Positions 37,275 to 47,003 of a stretch of 64,000 nucleotides of DNA are shown here, one piece after another. Location of the stretch: assembly GCA_963702555.1 (NCBI GenBank), contig CAVPCW010000011.1:558001-622000 (forward strand). The letters are read 5' to 3'. The translations under genes and the position numbers were made by a program. Origin of the DNA: CAMFLJ01 sp963702555. GTDB taxonomy: Bacteria; Actinomycetota; Acidimicrobiia; Acidimicrobiales; Acidimicrobilacustridaceae. The stretch's first letter is position 1. Each line of letters starts with the position of its first letter. The notes beneath the pieces are model-generated. The model was not told the origin of the DNA. It saw nothing but the letters and a program-made list of their open reading frames with translations, and made no database searches.

Positions 37275-38607
37275 ATGCCCACACTGATCCTTCAAGCGGA
37301 AGATCGGGAGCGTCGCCGCAGCTGCGGCCATGCTCGGCGTCACCGCCACCTCCGTGATCACCACGGCCGGGCCGGCCGCCGCCGACCCGCCGCAGTACAA
37401 CGGTTTCGTCGGTACCGGCTCCGACACCACCCAGGACGTGCATCAACGCTCTGTCCGGGTTCAACCAGAACACCGTCGATACACCCCCGTCTTCAGCGAC
37501 AGCGGCAACCCCCGCTCGACGATCGTGTCCTTCGACGCTGTTCCCCCCAGCGGTGTGACCGACGGCTGCATCACCACCAAGGTGAAGGCCCCGTCGTTCG
37601 CCCGCCCCAACGGCTCCAGCCGGGCCAGCGTGCGCTCAGCCGTGCCCTCGACGGTCAGCCCTTCGGCCCGAACCCCACCACCATCACCGCCCAGCAGTGC
37701 GGCGAGCCGGCCAAGGCCATCTCCAGCCTGGTGGACTTCGGCCCGTTCGTCGTCGGCCCCTCGGGTGGTTCCGGCACGGTCCTGACCTTCGTGCCCTTCG
37801 CCCGTGACGCGCTGTCCTACGGCTACTACCGTCCCGCCGCCTCCGGCGCCCCGGTCACCAACCTGACCTCGGCCGAGCTCACGACCATCTTCAGCAACCC
37901 CGACCCGGTCAACAGCCCGACCGTCATCGGTGGCGTGCCGATCATCGGCTGTGGCATCCAGACCAGCTCCGGCACCTTCGCATCGTGGAACACCGCCGTC
38001 GGCGTCAACACCACGCAGGAGGACGCCGCCACGGCGGCCTGCCGTGGCCTCGCGCACCGCCACCTCCGATGCGACCACCGGTCGTCTGCAGGAGAACTAC
38101 GGCATCGGCCTCACCGACAAGGGCAACGCCGTGCCGACCACCGGCCCGCTGGCCGGCGCTCAGGTCATCGTCGGGTTCTCGGCGTCGAACTACATCGCCC
38201 AGAACAACGGCGCGGTCACCAACCAGATCGGCAGCGCCCAGCTGGGTCGGCATCACCGACGGCGCCACCGCCCTCGGCGTCCCGTACACGGGCACCACCA
38301 CCAAGGCCCCGAGTGCCACGTTCTACGCCTCGACCAAGTACGGCCGTGACGTCTACAACGTGCTGTCCCAGGCGAAGCTCGTGGCGGCAGGCAACCTGCC
38401 GTTCAAGGAGCTGTTCGTGTCGAACCCGACCGGCGCCACCCTCGGTGCCGGCGTGGCCGGCCGAGGCCTTCCGGCCAACTTCACCGCCGTCCTGTGCCGC
38501 ACCGGCGCCGGCCGGCCCAGGAGACCGTGAACAAGTTCGGCTTCCTGTCGATCAGCAACTGCGGCAGCACCACCAGCACCGCTGGTTCCCGCACCGGCAC
38601 CTTCTGA
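37275..38607 (+). pseudogene. Secreted PstS-like substrate-binding protein, frame-broken
   Basis: About 435 residues joined from several frames. A signal peptide (KRKIGSVAAAAAMLGVTATS) precedes VGTGSDTTQDV, a typical PstS-like start. Further pieces are GPFVVGPSGGSGTVL, TSAELTTIFSNPDPV, IQTSSGTFASWN, NGAVTNQIGSAQLG and NLPFKELFVSNPTGA, which match the phosphate-binding family with a loop of Ser and Thr. Breaks lie near 37285, 37445, 37480, 37640, 38045, 38250 and 38515. No lipobox or membrane anchor is seen, so it may be released or held by partners. The 215-base gap before it has no clear PHO box. A hairpin follows the stop. Confidence 0.7.
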
Positions 38608-38636
38608 TCGTCGCCTGCTCCCGATCGGTCTGTGGA

Positions 38637-38660
38637 CTCCCGGCCCTCCGGGGCCGGGGG
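38637..38660 (+). terminator. Hairpin terminator after the PstS-like gene
   Basis: CCCGGCCC (38639-38646) pairs with GGGCCGGG (38651-38658) around a four-base loop, extendable by two weaker pairs. It lies 30 bases after the stop and before the surface gene at 38756. Confidence 0.5.
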
Positions 38661-38755
38661 ACCACCGCCGATCGTCAGCACGTCGTAGTGCTTCTCGATC
38701 TTCGTCTCTTCACCACGTCCAAGAACTCTGAACTCTGAAACCCGAAAGGAATCAG

Positions 38756-40649
38756 ATGAACCGCTTCAGAGACGCTCGCGGGCGTCGCCGCAGTGGCCGC
38801 AGTGGCCACCGTGGCACCGTTCGCCGGCGTCGGAGTCGCCTCGGCTGCCACCAGCAATGGTCTGGCCACCTTCAACCCGACCTCCGGCAACTCGGCCACC
38901 CCCTTCTCCCTCGGCCTCGCCGGCACCCCTCAGTGCGCCGGTGACACCGCGGGTGCGGGCTTCAACTGGTCGACCTTCATGGTCCCCCTCGGCACCGACG
39001 TCGGCACCCTGACCTTCAGCCCCTCGGGCCCGAACCAGGTCGTGGGCCAGTACCGGACGTCGCTGCTGTCGACCGCTGGCTCGACCATCGCCATGCAGTC
39101 CACCAACATCGCCGGTGGCCCGGGCCAGCCCGGCCTCATCTCCGGCATCCCCCAGTTCGGCTTCCAGGACTTCCTCCCCGGTGAGATCCCGGCCGGTGCC
39201 TACAGCGTCGGCATCGCCTGCACCACCGCCGGCGGCTCGATCGTGGACACCTACTGGTCCCGCCCGATGACGGTCACCACCAACACCACCACCGGTGGCC
39301 CGGCGCAGATCAGCTGGGCCCAGGGCGCTGTCCCGCCGGCCCCGGTGCTCGGCACCATCACCCCTGGTGACGGCACCCTCGGTGTGGCCTTCACCCAGCC
39401 CGCGGCCGATCCGGCCGTGACCGGCTACACCATCACGGCCACCCCGCAGGGCGGCGGCGCCACGGTGACCCAGACGGGCGCCTCCTCGCCGATCACCGTG
39501 ACCGGCCTGGTCAACGGCACCACCTACGACCTGTCGCTGACGGCCACCAACTCGGCCGGCACTTCGACGGCTGCCACCGGTGTCGGAACCCCGGCCCCGG
39601 CTCCCCGGGCCCCGGTCACCGGCTTCACCGCCACCCCCGGCACCGGCACGGTCGCCCTCGCCTGGGTCGCCCCGACCGGCATCGCCCCCACCGGCTACAG
39701 CCTGGTGATCACCCCGTCCGGTGGTAGTGCCACCACCGTGACCCTGGCGGCTGGCGTCACGTCGTACTCGGCCACGGGCCTCGCCGCCGGCACCAGCGTC
39801 AGCTTCGTGCTGACGCCGCTGCACCCGGCGCCGTACACGGCCCCGTCCTCCACGGTCTCCTCCACGCCGCTCGCGGCACAGGTGATCATCCAGGACATCA
39901 CCGTGACCCGTCCCGTCGGTGCGCTCGTGCTCACCCAGGTCTGTGGTGCCTACGGCGCCCTGGCCGCTGAGCCGGCTCAGCTCGGCTTCCCGTCCGGCCT
40001 CACCGCCGCCACGGCGCTGAGCAGTTCGACCGTCGCCGCTCCCACCGCCGGTGGCACCGCCCCGACGACCGGGGCCCTCCCCGGCGGCCCGGCCGATGCC
40101 GTGCGCAACCAGTACCCCTACCCGGTGAACCCGGACGGCACGTCGAACGCGACCTACCCGACCCACTGCGGCATCAACCTGGGCAACGCCCAGTTCGTCC
40201 GTAGCGGCGCCGGCGCCGGCCAGTTCTTCGCCGCCGAGGGCCGGCTCAACCAGGTGACCGTCGTCGACACCCGTGACGGCGATCTCGGCTGGAACGTCGT
40301 CGGCCAGGTGAGCAACTTCACCGCCGGCCCCGGCAAGTCCTTCTCCGGCTCGCAGCTCGGCTGGGTCCCGGTGAAGACCGAGGACACCGCCTCGTTCGTC
40401 GACTCGCTCGGCAACACCTACGACCAGGTGACCGCCGCCGGTGCGGCGATCGCCCCGAACACCGCTGTGGCCTCCGGCCTCAGCAGCAACCGGACCCTCA
40501 TCAACGCTGCTCCGTTCGCCACCGTCTCCGCTGCCTCGAGCACCGGCGGCCTCGGCACGGCCATCGCTGATGCCCGTCTCAAGCTGCTGATCCCGATCAC
40601 GGCCCAGAGCGGCACCTACACCGCCGTCCTCACCATCTCGACCCTGTAG
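38756..40649 (+). CDS. FN3-containing surface protein with WxL-like C-terminal domain
   Basis: About 630 residues. A signal peptide (TLAGVAAVAAVATVAPFAG) is reached by removing one base near 38772. Residues 35-190 are the domain shared with 32857 and 33616 (TPFSLGLAGTPQCAGDTA, YSVGIACTTAGG, DTYWSRPMTV). Two FN3 modules follow (about 190-370; GYTITATPQ, YDLSLTATNSAGTS). The last 250 residues have FFAAEGRLNQVTVVDTRDGD, LGWNVVGQVSNF and an end LLIPITAQSGTYTAVLTISTL, as in WxL domains that bind peptidoglycan. A GAAAGGA ribosome site precedes ATG 38756. Two hairpins follow. It pairs naturally with the DUF916-like gene next door. Confidence 0.75.
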
Positions 40650-40666
40650 TCGGGAACCGGTTCCGA

Positions 40667-40694
40667 GGCCCGGGGCGGGCGACCGCCCCGGGCC
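40667..40694 (+). terminator. Strong GC hairpin terminator
   Basis: GGCCCGGGGCGG (40667-40678) and CCGCCCCGGGCC (40683-40694) form a perfect 12-base stem with a GCGA tetraloop, 17 bases after the surface gene stop. No U-tract follows. Confidence 0.6.
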
Positions 40695-40748
40695 GACGGA
40701 TCGGATCACCGCAGTATCCACACCGCAACGAAGACCACCGTTCCACCC

Positions 40749-40780
40749 ACGCGGCACCGGTTCCCTGACCGGTGCCGCGT
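40749..40780. promoter_or_regulatory. Second perfect hairpin, in the leader of the DUF916-like gene
   Basis: ACGCGGCACCGGT (40749-40761) pairs with ACCGGTGCCGCGT (40768-40780), a perfect 13-base stem with a six-base loop, 40 bases before ATG 40821. It may be a second terminator, an mRNA stabiliser or a processing site. Confidence 0.45.
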
Positions 40781-40820
40781 CGGGCGTTCCCCGAACCAAC
40801 CGATCCGGAGAGACCTTCCG

Positions 40821-41906
40821 ATGACCCCCTGGCGCCGACTCCTCCCCCTACTCGCCGTGCTGGCCGCTCTCGTGGCCGTCGCCCCGGCCGCGAGTGCCCA
40901 GGACGCCACCGGCGACCAGGCCGTCGAGAACGGTGAGCCCCAGATCATCGAGAGCTGGGCCGTCGCGCCCGCCGGGTCGGACGACCCGAGCCAGCCCGGC
41001 AACCGCCCGTACCTCTCGTACACCGCGGCTGCCGGGTCGACCGTCACCGATGCCGTGACGATCTACAACTACGGCAACGTCCCCCAGACGTTCCGGCTGT
41101 ACGCCGCTGACGCCTTCAACACCGAGGACGGCAGCTTCGACGTGCTGCCTGGTGACCAGCCGTCGGTCGACGCCGGCTCGTGGGTGAAGATCCCCCAGGA
41201 GAACCTCACCCTGGAGCCCGGCAAGCAGGCGACGATGCCGATCTCGATCGACATCCCGGCCGACGCCTCCCCGGGCGATCACGTCGCCGCCATCCTGGCG
41301 TCGTCCCGCGCCGAGGGCACCGGCCCCGACGGCAAGGTCATCGCCCTCGACCGTCGCACCGGCACCCGCCTCTACGTCCGAGTCGACGGTCCGGTGGAGC
41401 CGAAGCTCACCATCGAGGGCGTGTCGGTGAGCTACTCCCCGTCGCTCAACCCGCTCGGTGGCTCGGCCACGGTGACCTACACCGTCGCCAACCGGGGCAA
41501 CGTCCGCCTGGGGGGCACCTCTTCGGTCACCGTCGGCGGGCCGTTCGGCCTGTTCGGCAAGGACGGTCCGACCGAGGAGCTCGCCGATCTGCTCCCGGGC
41601 GAGTCCGTCACCTACACCACCACGATCGACGGGGTTCCTGCGACGGTGATCTCGTCCGCCGAGGTCACCCTCGACCCGAGCGCGATCGCCGGTGACGTGG
41701 ACACCCTGGACGACGAGAGCCAGGGCGCGCTCGGGCTGGCGATCCCGTGGACGGTTCTCGCTCTGCTCGCCATCGTCGGCCTCGTCGTGTTCGCCTGGCG
41801 CCGGTACCGCCGCCATGACGGCAGCGGCACCGCATCGGGTGGCACCAGCGGCGGCCCGGGCGGACCGGCCCGGCAGGCCAGCTCCCGGGAGCACCAGCCC
41901 GCATGA
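40821..41906 (+). CDS. DUF916/WxLIP-like membrane-anchored surface protein
   Basis: A 361-residue protein with a signal peptide (LLPLLAVLAALVAVAPAASA), two beta-rich domains and a C-terminal membrane helix (AIPWTVLALLAIVGLVVFAW) with basic tail. The first domain (about 30-190) has SYTAAAGSTVTDAVTIYNYGN, WVKIPQENLTLEPGKQAT and the DASPGDHVAAIL segment, the pattern of DUF916, the WxL-interacting domain that binds peptidoglycan. The second (about 195-290) looks like DUF3324 or an Ig-like repeat. In Firmicutes such proteins are co-encoded with WxL proteins; the WxL-like gene lies directly upstream. It overlaps the next gene by four bases. Confidence 0.75.
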   Translation: MTPWRRLLPLLAVLAALVAVAPAASAQDATGDQAVENGEPQIIESWAVAPAGSDDPSQPGNRPYLSYTAAAGSTVTDAVTIYNYGNVPQTFRLYAADAFNTEDGSFDVLPGDQPSVDAGSWVKIPQENLTLEPGKQATMPISIDIPADASPGDHVAAILASSRAEGTGPDGKVIALDRRTGTRLYVRVDGPVEPKLTIEGVSVSYSPSLNPLGGSATVTYTVANRGNVRLGGTSSVTVGGPFGLFGKDGPTEELADLLPGESVTYTTTIDGVPATVISSAEVTLDPSAIAGDVDTLDDESQGALGLAIPWTVLALLAIVGLVVFAWRRYRRHDGSGTASGGTSGGPGGPARQASSREHQPA

Positions 41907-42959
41907 TCCGTGCCCTCGTCCGTCTCGTGGCGGTGACCGTCGTGGTGGCCGGCGTCGCGCTCGCCGTGCTCCCGGCCGGGGCCCAGACGACGTCGAGCAC
42001 GCTCAACCCGGTCGGCGGGGCGGCCGCTCAGGCCACGTCGACCACGACGACCACCGAGGTCCCCGCCCTCTCCGGGCCGACGCTGACGCTCGACCAGACC
42101 GTCGTCGATCCCGGTCAGCGGCTCACCGTGATCTTCACCGGATGGCAGGGTCGGCTCGTCACGCTGTCGGTCTGCGGCAACCTCGCCAAGCGCGGCTCGA
42201 CCGACTGCAACATGCCCGCCAGCCAGGGGGTGCGGCTCTACCACGTCGACGACTCGCCGCTCACCGCCTTCGTCGTCTCGGCCCCGCCGGGCACCTGCCC
42301 ATGTGTGATCCGGGCCGGCTCCGACACGGGTGAGGTGGCGCTACGCGCCGATCGAGATCCGCGGTGTGCCCACGGGCCCAGTGGTCGACCCCTTCAGCGA
42401 CGAGCCGCCACTCGCCGTCACCGTGAAAGCGGTGCCCGACCCCGACGGCATCGGGGCCACCATCAAGTCCTGGCTCGGCGGCCCGACCCCCTACGAGGTC
42501 ACCGTCACCGTGCAGAACCAGGCCACCGAGGCGTTCTCGGCGGTGGCCGTGAACGGCGCCGTGGGACGCAGCACCGAGGTCGACATGGCCGGGTTCGACC
42601 TCTTCCCCGGGGCACTGGCGGCCGGCCAGACCTGGACGGGCACCACCCGGGTCACGGTCCCCGCCCCGGTGATCGGCGAGTTCGACTGGCGGGTGCTCGC
42701 CTCCGGCGCCGGCCCCGTGACCGAGACGAGCTCGTCTTCCCGGTCCGTGCCGTGGCTGCTGATCGCCCTGGTGCTGCTGCTGGTGGGCGATCTGGTGGCC
42801 GTGGTGGTGCGCTGGGTGCAGCGGCGCCGGACCCGTCGGGCCCAGCGCGGTGGCCCCCCGACCGCCGACGAGACGGGCCCGCCCGGGCCTCCGACCCCCT
42901 CGGCCCCGGAGGCTCCGCTGGTCGACGATCGGCCGGCGATGTCCGGCTCGTCCGCGTGA
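41903..42959 (+). CDS. Secreted membrane-anchored protein of the same surface operon
   Basis: About 350 residues with a signal peptide (LVAVTVVVAGVALAVLPAGA), a Thr-rich segment, a beta domain with LDQTVVDPGQRLTVIFTGW and two close cysteine pairs (VCGNL, DCNMP, TCPC) like neocarzinostatin-fold modules, a second beta domain (VTVQNQATEAFSAVAVNG), and a C-terminal helix (WLLIALVLLLVGDLVAVVV) with basic then Pro/Gly-rich tail. One inserted base at 42348 before CGA breaks the frame. Four-base overlaps tie it to the genes on both sides. The role is unknown; it is probably part of the WxL/DUF916-like assembly. Confidence 0.65.
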
Positions 42960-44551
42960 CCCTCTCGTCGCTCCGGCACGTGCGCCGGACGTTCCTCACG
43001 CTGGTCCTCGTGGGCACCCTGCTCGGGTCTGCGGTCGGGCTGGCCGCGCCGGCTCCGGTGCGGGGCGCTGCCGTCCGACGCGGTGAGCTCGGCGGCGAAC
43101 GCCTACGAGATCGCCCGCGACCGACTGGCCACCTCCGAGTCGGCGATCGCCGACGCGGAGGCGCGACGCGAGGCCGCCCAGGTGGTGTGGGCGGCTGCCG
43201 CCGCCGAGCTCGACCGGGCCCGCGCCGACGAGGCCGAGCAGCGCGACCGCTACGGCGCGCTGAGCGCCGAGTACTTCGTGCACCAGGGAGCCGGCGACTC
43301 GGACGTCGACGACTCGATGCGGCTGGCGCTGGCCGGCGGGCGACAGAGCCTCGACCGGGCCAAGGAGGTCGTGCTCGGCGCCATCGGCCGGGTCGCGGTC
43401 GAGGAGAATGTGCTGCGCTCACGTGAGAAGGACCTCGAGCGGAGCCGGGAGGCCCTCGATGGCGCTCTGATCGCCGCGTCGGAGGCCGGCGATCGCGCCG
43501 ACCAGGCCATCGCCGACGCCGGCGCGACCGATCTCCCCGCGGTCGCCTATCATCGCCTACCGCCGGGCCGTGACGGCCGTGAACGCCGAGCGACCCGGCT
43601 GCAACCTCTCCGTCGCCGTGCTCGCCGGCCTCGGCCGCATCGCGTCGAGCCACGGGCGCAACCTCGGGTCCGACGTCGACGACCTCGGCCGGGTCTCGCC
43701 CGCGCTCCGAGGGCTCCAGGGCGCCACCACCGCCGACAGCGACCAGGGCGCGGTCGACGGCGACGCCGGTGTCGACCGTGCCGTCGGGCCGATGCAGCTC
43801 GCCCCTGCGATCTGGGTCGGCGTTTGCGGCCGATGGCGACGGTGACGGCCGCACCGATCCCGACGACCTCTTCGACGCCGCCCGGACGACGGCCGCGGCG
43901 CTGTGCTCGTGGGGCACGACCCTCGACCGGTTCGACACGCTCGACGCCGCGGTGGGGGCTCTGCTCGGCGAGGGCCAGCAGTCGACCGTGGTGCTCGGGG
44001 CCGCCCGGCGGTACGCCCGCACCGACGGCCTCGACATGGGCTCGGTGCCGACCGACCCCCGCGTCGTGCTCGGTGACGGGAGCCCGCAGTTCGATGTCGA
44101 CGGCGTGCTCCTGGCGCCCGGCGACGTACCGGGGATGCTGGCCTGGGCGATGACCCGCCTCGGCACCCCCTACTCGCAGTGCCTCGGCCCCGGCTACCGG
44201 CCTCAGGACCCGATCTGCCCGCCGGGCACCAACCGCTACGGGTCGGGCTTCTTCGACTGCTCCGGTTTCGTCAGCCACGCCTACCGCGGCATCGGCATCG
44301 TGGTGCCGGCGACGACCTACGCCATGGAGGCCGACCCCACCTTCATGGCCACCAAGGTCAGTGACCGCATCGACCTGAAGGTGATGCAGCCCGGCGACGT
44401 GTTCCTCATGGACGGCCACACCGGCATGTACGTGGGGGGCGGGATGATCGTGCACGCCATCGGCCGGGGGCTCACGTACGAGCCCGTGCCGAGCTGGGTG
44501 GCCAACGGCACCATCGCCGTGCTGCGCCCGATCGACCTGCTGGGCCGCTGA
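42956..44551 (+). CDS. Modular peptidoglycan hydrolase: coiled coil, transglycosylase-like, NlpC/P60
   Basis: About 530 residues after three corrections (43075, near 43550, near 43827). A signal peptide (FLTLVLVGTLLGSAVGLA) is followed by a coiled coil (about 40-200) as in RipA-type hydrolases controlled by FtsEX. The next module has AVGPMQLAP, FAADGDGDGRTDP and LFDAARTTAAALCSWG, the marks of an MltB-like transglycosylase. The C-terminal module is an NlpC/P60 endopeptidase with the Cys in FFDCSGFVSHAY near residue 435 and His in DGHTGMYVGGGMIVHA. It cuts glycan and peptide bonds of the wall and closes the surface operon. Confidence 0.82.
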
Positions 44552-44563
44552 GGGCGCGCCCCG

Positions 44564-44569
44564 TATCCT
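44564..44569 (+). promoter_or_regulatory. -10 box of a leaderless promoter for the M48 protease
   Basis: TATCCT lies 6 bases before the ATG at 44576. Confidence 0.4.
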
Positions 44570-44575
44570 CCCGGC

Positions 44576-45772
44576 ATGAGCCGACGGGTGCCTTCGGTGT
44601 GGCGACCCACCCCGGCCGACCCCGACGAGCTGTTCGCCGCCGACGACCTCGAGCGGGCCCGCCGCTACCAGCGCCCGCTGCGACGGATGCGCACGCTCCG
44701 CCTGGTCGGCGGGCTGGCGGTCACCGTCGGGTTCGTGGCGCTCGAGGTCGGCCCCCGCCTCGTCGAGGGCCTCGGGCTCGACGGCTGGGTCGCGCAGCTG
44801 CTCGTGGTGTTCGCCGCGCTGGAGCTGGCCCGCCTCGTCGTCGACGTGCCCCTCGACGCCTGGGTCGACCTCCGTCACGACCGGCGGTGGGGTCTGTCGA
44901 ACCAGACCGGCCGGGGCCTCGCCGCCGACGAGGCGAAGAGCGTGTTGCTCTCGTTCGCCCTCGGTGCGCTGCTGCTCGTGCCCGTCTACGCGCTGGTGCG
45001 GTCGACCACGTGGTGGTGGCTGTGGGCCTGGGTGCTCGTCGTCGGCTTCTCGATCGTCGCCGGGGTGCTGTTCCCCGTGCTGATCTCCCCGTTGTTCAAC
45101 CGGTTCGAGCCGCTGGGGGAGGGCGACCTCCTCGACCGGGTGCGCCGGGTGTCGGCCCTCGCCGGGGTGGAGGTCGCCCGGGTCGAGGTGGCCGACGAGA
45201 GCCGCCGCTCGACCCGGGACAACGCCTACGTCGCCGGGCTGGGCCCGACCCGACGGGTGGTGCTCTACGACACCCTTCTCGACACCCCACCCGAGCTGGT
45301 CGAGCAGGTGGTGGCCCACGAGCTCGGCCACGTGCGCCGACACCACCTCCGGCGTCAGCTCCCGGTGCTGGCCGTGGTCTCGCTCGTCGTGCTGGCGGTG
45401 CTCGGTGCGCTGTCGCGGTGGACCGGCCTGTTCGAGGCGTTCGGGCTCGACGGCCCCGGCGACCCGGCCGGCCTGCCCCTCGCTGTCCTGGCGGTGGAGG
45501 CCGCCGGTGCCGTGGTCGGACCGGTCACCGCCTGGGTGTCACGGGCCTTCGAGCGCGAGGCCGATCGCGAGGCACTCGACCTGCTCGGCCGCCCCGACCT
45601 GGTGGAGGCGATGCTGCGGCGCCTGCACGTGAACAACCTGGCCGACCTCGACCCGGGCCCGATCGCCCGCCTGACGATGGGCCACCCGCCCGCGGCCGAG
45701 CGCATCGCCTTCGCCCGGGCGTGGGGCGGTACCGGGGTCGGATCCGGGCCCTCGGCTCAGGCCGAGCGGTAG
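44576..45772 (+). CDS. M48 family (Ste24/CAAX-like) membrane zinc protease
   Basis: A 398-residue integral membrane metalloprotease. HELGH near residue 247 is the zinc motif, and FEREADREAL near residue 325 supplies the third ligand. Several membrane helices surround it, including an N-terminal one and a pair before the catalytic domain. Order and length resemble the eukaryotic-type Ste24 CAAX proteases rather than short HtpX. In bacteria the substrates are mostly unknown, and quality control of membrane proteins is likely. The gene converges with galE, and the 3' ends overlap by 16 bases. Confidence 0.88.
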   Translation: MSRRVPSVWRPTPADPDELFAADDLERARRYQRPLRRMRTLRLVGGLAVTVGFVALEVGPRLVEGLGLDGWVAQLLVVFAALELARLVVDVPLDAWVDLRHDRRWGLSNQTGRGLAADEAKSVLLSFALGALLLVPVYALVRSTTWWWLWAWVLVVGFSIVAGVLFPVLISPLFNRFEPLGEGDLLDRVRRVSALAGVEVARVEVADESRRSTRDNAYVAGLGPTRRVVLYDTLLDTPPELVEQVVAHELGHVRRHHLRRQLPVLAVVSLVVLAVLGALSRWTGLFEAFGLDGPGDPAGLPLAVLAVEAAGAVVGPVTAWVSRAFEREADREALDLLGRPDLVEAMLRRLHVNNLADLDPGPIARLTMGHPPAAERIAFARAWGGTGVGSGPSAQAER

Positions 45773-46785
45773 CCGTCGGGGTTGCCCGACTGCCAGCGCC
45801 AGGCGTCGGCGCACATCTCCTCCATGCTGCGGTGCGCCGACCAGCCCAGCAGCTCGGCGGCGAGGGACGCGTCGGCGTACGACTCGGGCACGTCGCCCGT
45901 GCGCCGGGGGCCGATGCGGTAGGGGAGGGGGTGGCCCACCGCAGCGGAGGCGGCGGCCACGACCTGCAGCACGGAGGACCCCGAGCCGGTGCCGAGGTTG
46001 ATCGCCCGGCATCCGGGGAGCTCGTCGATGCGCTCGATGGCGGCCAGGTGGCCGTCGGCGAGGTCCATCACGTGGATGTAGTCGCGGATGCACGTGCCGT
46101 CGGGGGTGGGGTAGTCGTCGCCGAAGACCACCAGCTCGTCGCGCCGACCGACCGCCACCTGCATCACGAACGGCATGAGGTTGTTGGGGATGCCGTTGGG
46201 GTCCTCGCCGATGGCGCCGCTGGGGTGGGCCCCGACCGGGTTGAAGTAGCGCAGCAGCACGACGTGCCAGTCGGGCGAGGAGCCGGTGACGTCGTCGAGC
46301 AGCAGCTCGATGACCTGCTTGGTGCGACCGTAGGGGTTGGTGGCGCCGACGGGGGCCGACTCGTCGATCGGCACACGCTCGGGCTCGCCGTAGACGGTGG
46401 CCGACGACGAGAACACGATCTTGCGGACGCCGTGGCGGTCGAGCACCTGGAGCAGGGCCATGGTGCCCCCGACGTTGACGTCCCAGTAGCGCAGCGGTTG
46501 GGTGACCGACTCGCCCACGGCCTTCAACCCGGCGAAGTGGATCACGCTGTCGATGCCCGCACCGGCCACGACCCGGTCGAGGGCGTCGACGTCGCGCAGG
46601 TCGACGCGGTGGAAGGCGAGGTCGCCGTCGACGATGCCGCGCACCCGCTCGAGCGAGGTCTCGGTGGAGTTCGACAGGTCGTCGACCACGATCACCCGGT
46701 GGCCGGCCTCGAGCAGGGCGACGCACGTGTGGGTGCCGATGTAGCCGGCGCCACCGGTGAGCAGGACGGTGGAGGGATGGGACAT
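45757..46785 (-). CDS. galE: UDP-glucose 4-epimerase
   Basis: A 342-residue short-chain dehydrogenase-fold enzyme that interconverts UDP-glucose and UDP-galactose for wall and surface polysaccharides. It has the NAD-binding GGAGYIGTH near residue 11, the catalytic SSSATVYG and NPYGRTK (Tyr/Lys about residue 150), and family segments HFAGLKAVGES, RYFNPVGAHPSG and RDYIHVMDLADGH. Its promoter region is shared, divergently, with the pstS PHO box, so galE may feel phosphate control too, which is inference. Confidence 0.95.
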   Translation of the reverse strand: MSHPSTVLLTGGAGYIGTHTCVALLEAGHRVIVVDDLSNSTETSLERVRGIVDGDLAFHRVDLRDVDALDRVVAGAGIDSVIHFAGLKAVGESVTQPLRYWDVNVGGTMALLQVLDRHGVRKIVFSSSATVYGEPERVPIDESAPVGATNPYGRTKQVIELLLDDVTGSSPDWHVVLLRYFNPVGAHPSGAIGEDPNGIPNNLMPFVMQVAVGRRDELVVFGDDYPTPDGTCIRDYIHVMDLADGHLAAIERIDELPGCRAINLGTGSGSSVLQVVAAASAAVGHPLPYRIGPRRTGDVPESYADASLAAELLGWSAHRSMEEMCADAWRWQSGNPDGYRSA

Positions 46786-46878
46786 GGGTCCGAGCCTGCC
46801 ATCCCGAGCACGTGCGGTGGGGACGGGGCGGGGCTCGACGAGGGCGGTTCCAGGAGGGACCGCACCGCGAACCCGGAT

Positions 46879-46911
46879 GTTCCGGTGTCGTTCACCTCCG
46901 GTTCACCTGAC
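46879..46911 (+). promoter_or_regulatory. PHO box upstream of the main pst operon
   Basis: Three direct repeats with exact 11-base spacing: GTTCCGGTGTC (46879), GTTCACCTCCG (46890) and GTTCACCTGAC (46901). The last two are nearly perfect GTTCACC cores, the known site for PhoP/RegX3-type activators in actinobacteria. The response regulator gene of this locus is at 53718. Confidence 0.8.
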
Positions 46912-46938
46912 GCGCAGGGCGAGTCAACCTCGGCTCCC

Positions 46939-46944
46939 TACGGT
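46939..46944 (+). promoter_or_regulatory. -10 box of the main pst operon
   Basis: TACGGT lies 27 bases after the PHO box and predicts a leader of about 50 bases ahead of pstS, which has a GGGAGAG ribosome site at 46991. Confidence 0.4.
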
Positions 46945-47003
46945 GCGACGTGGCGAGGCCAGAGGGCCTCTGCCGAATCCGTCTTTTTCAGGGAGAGACC
47001 ATC

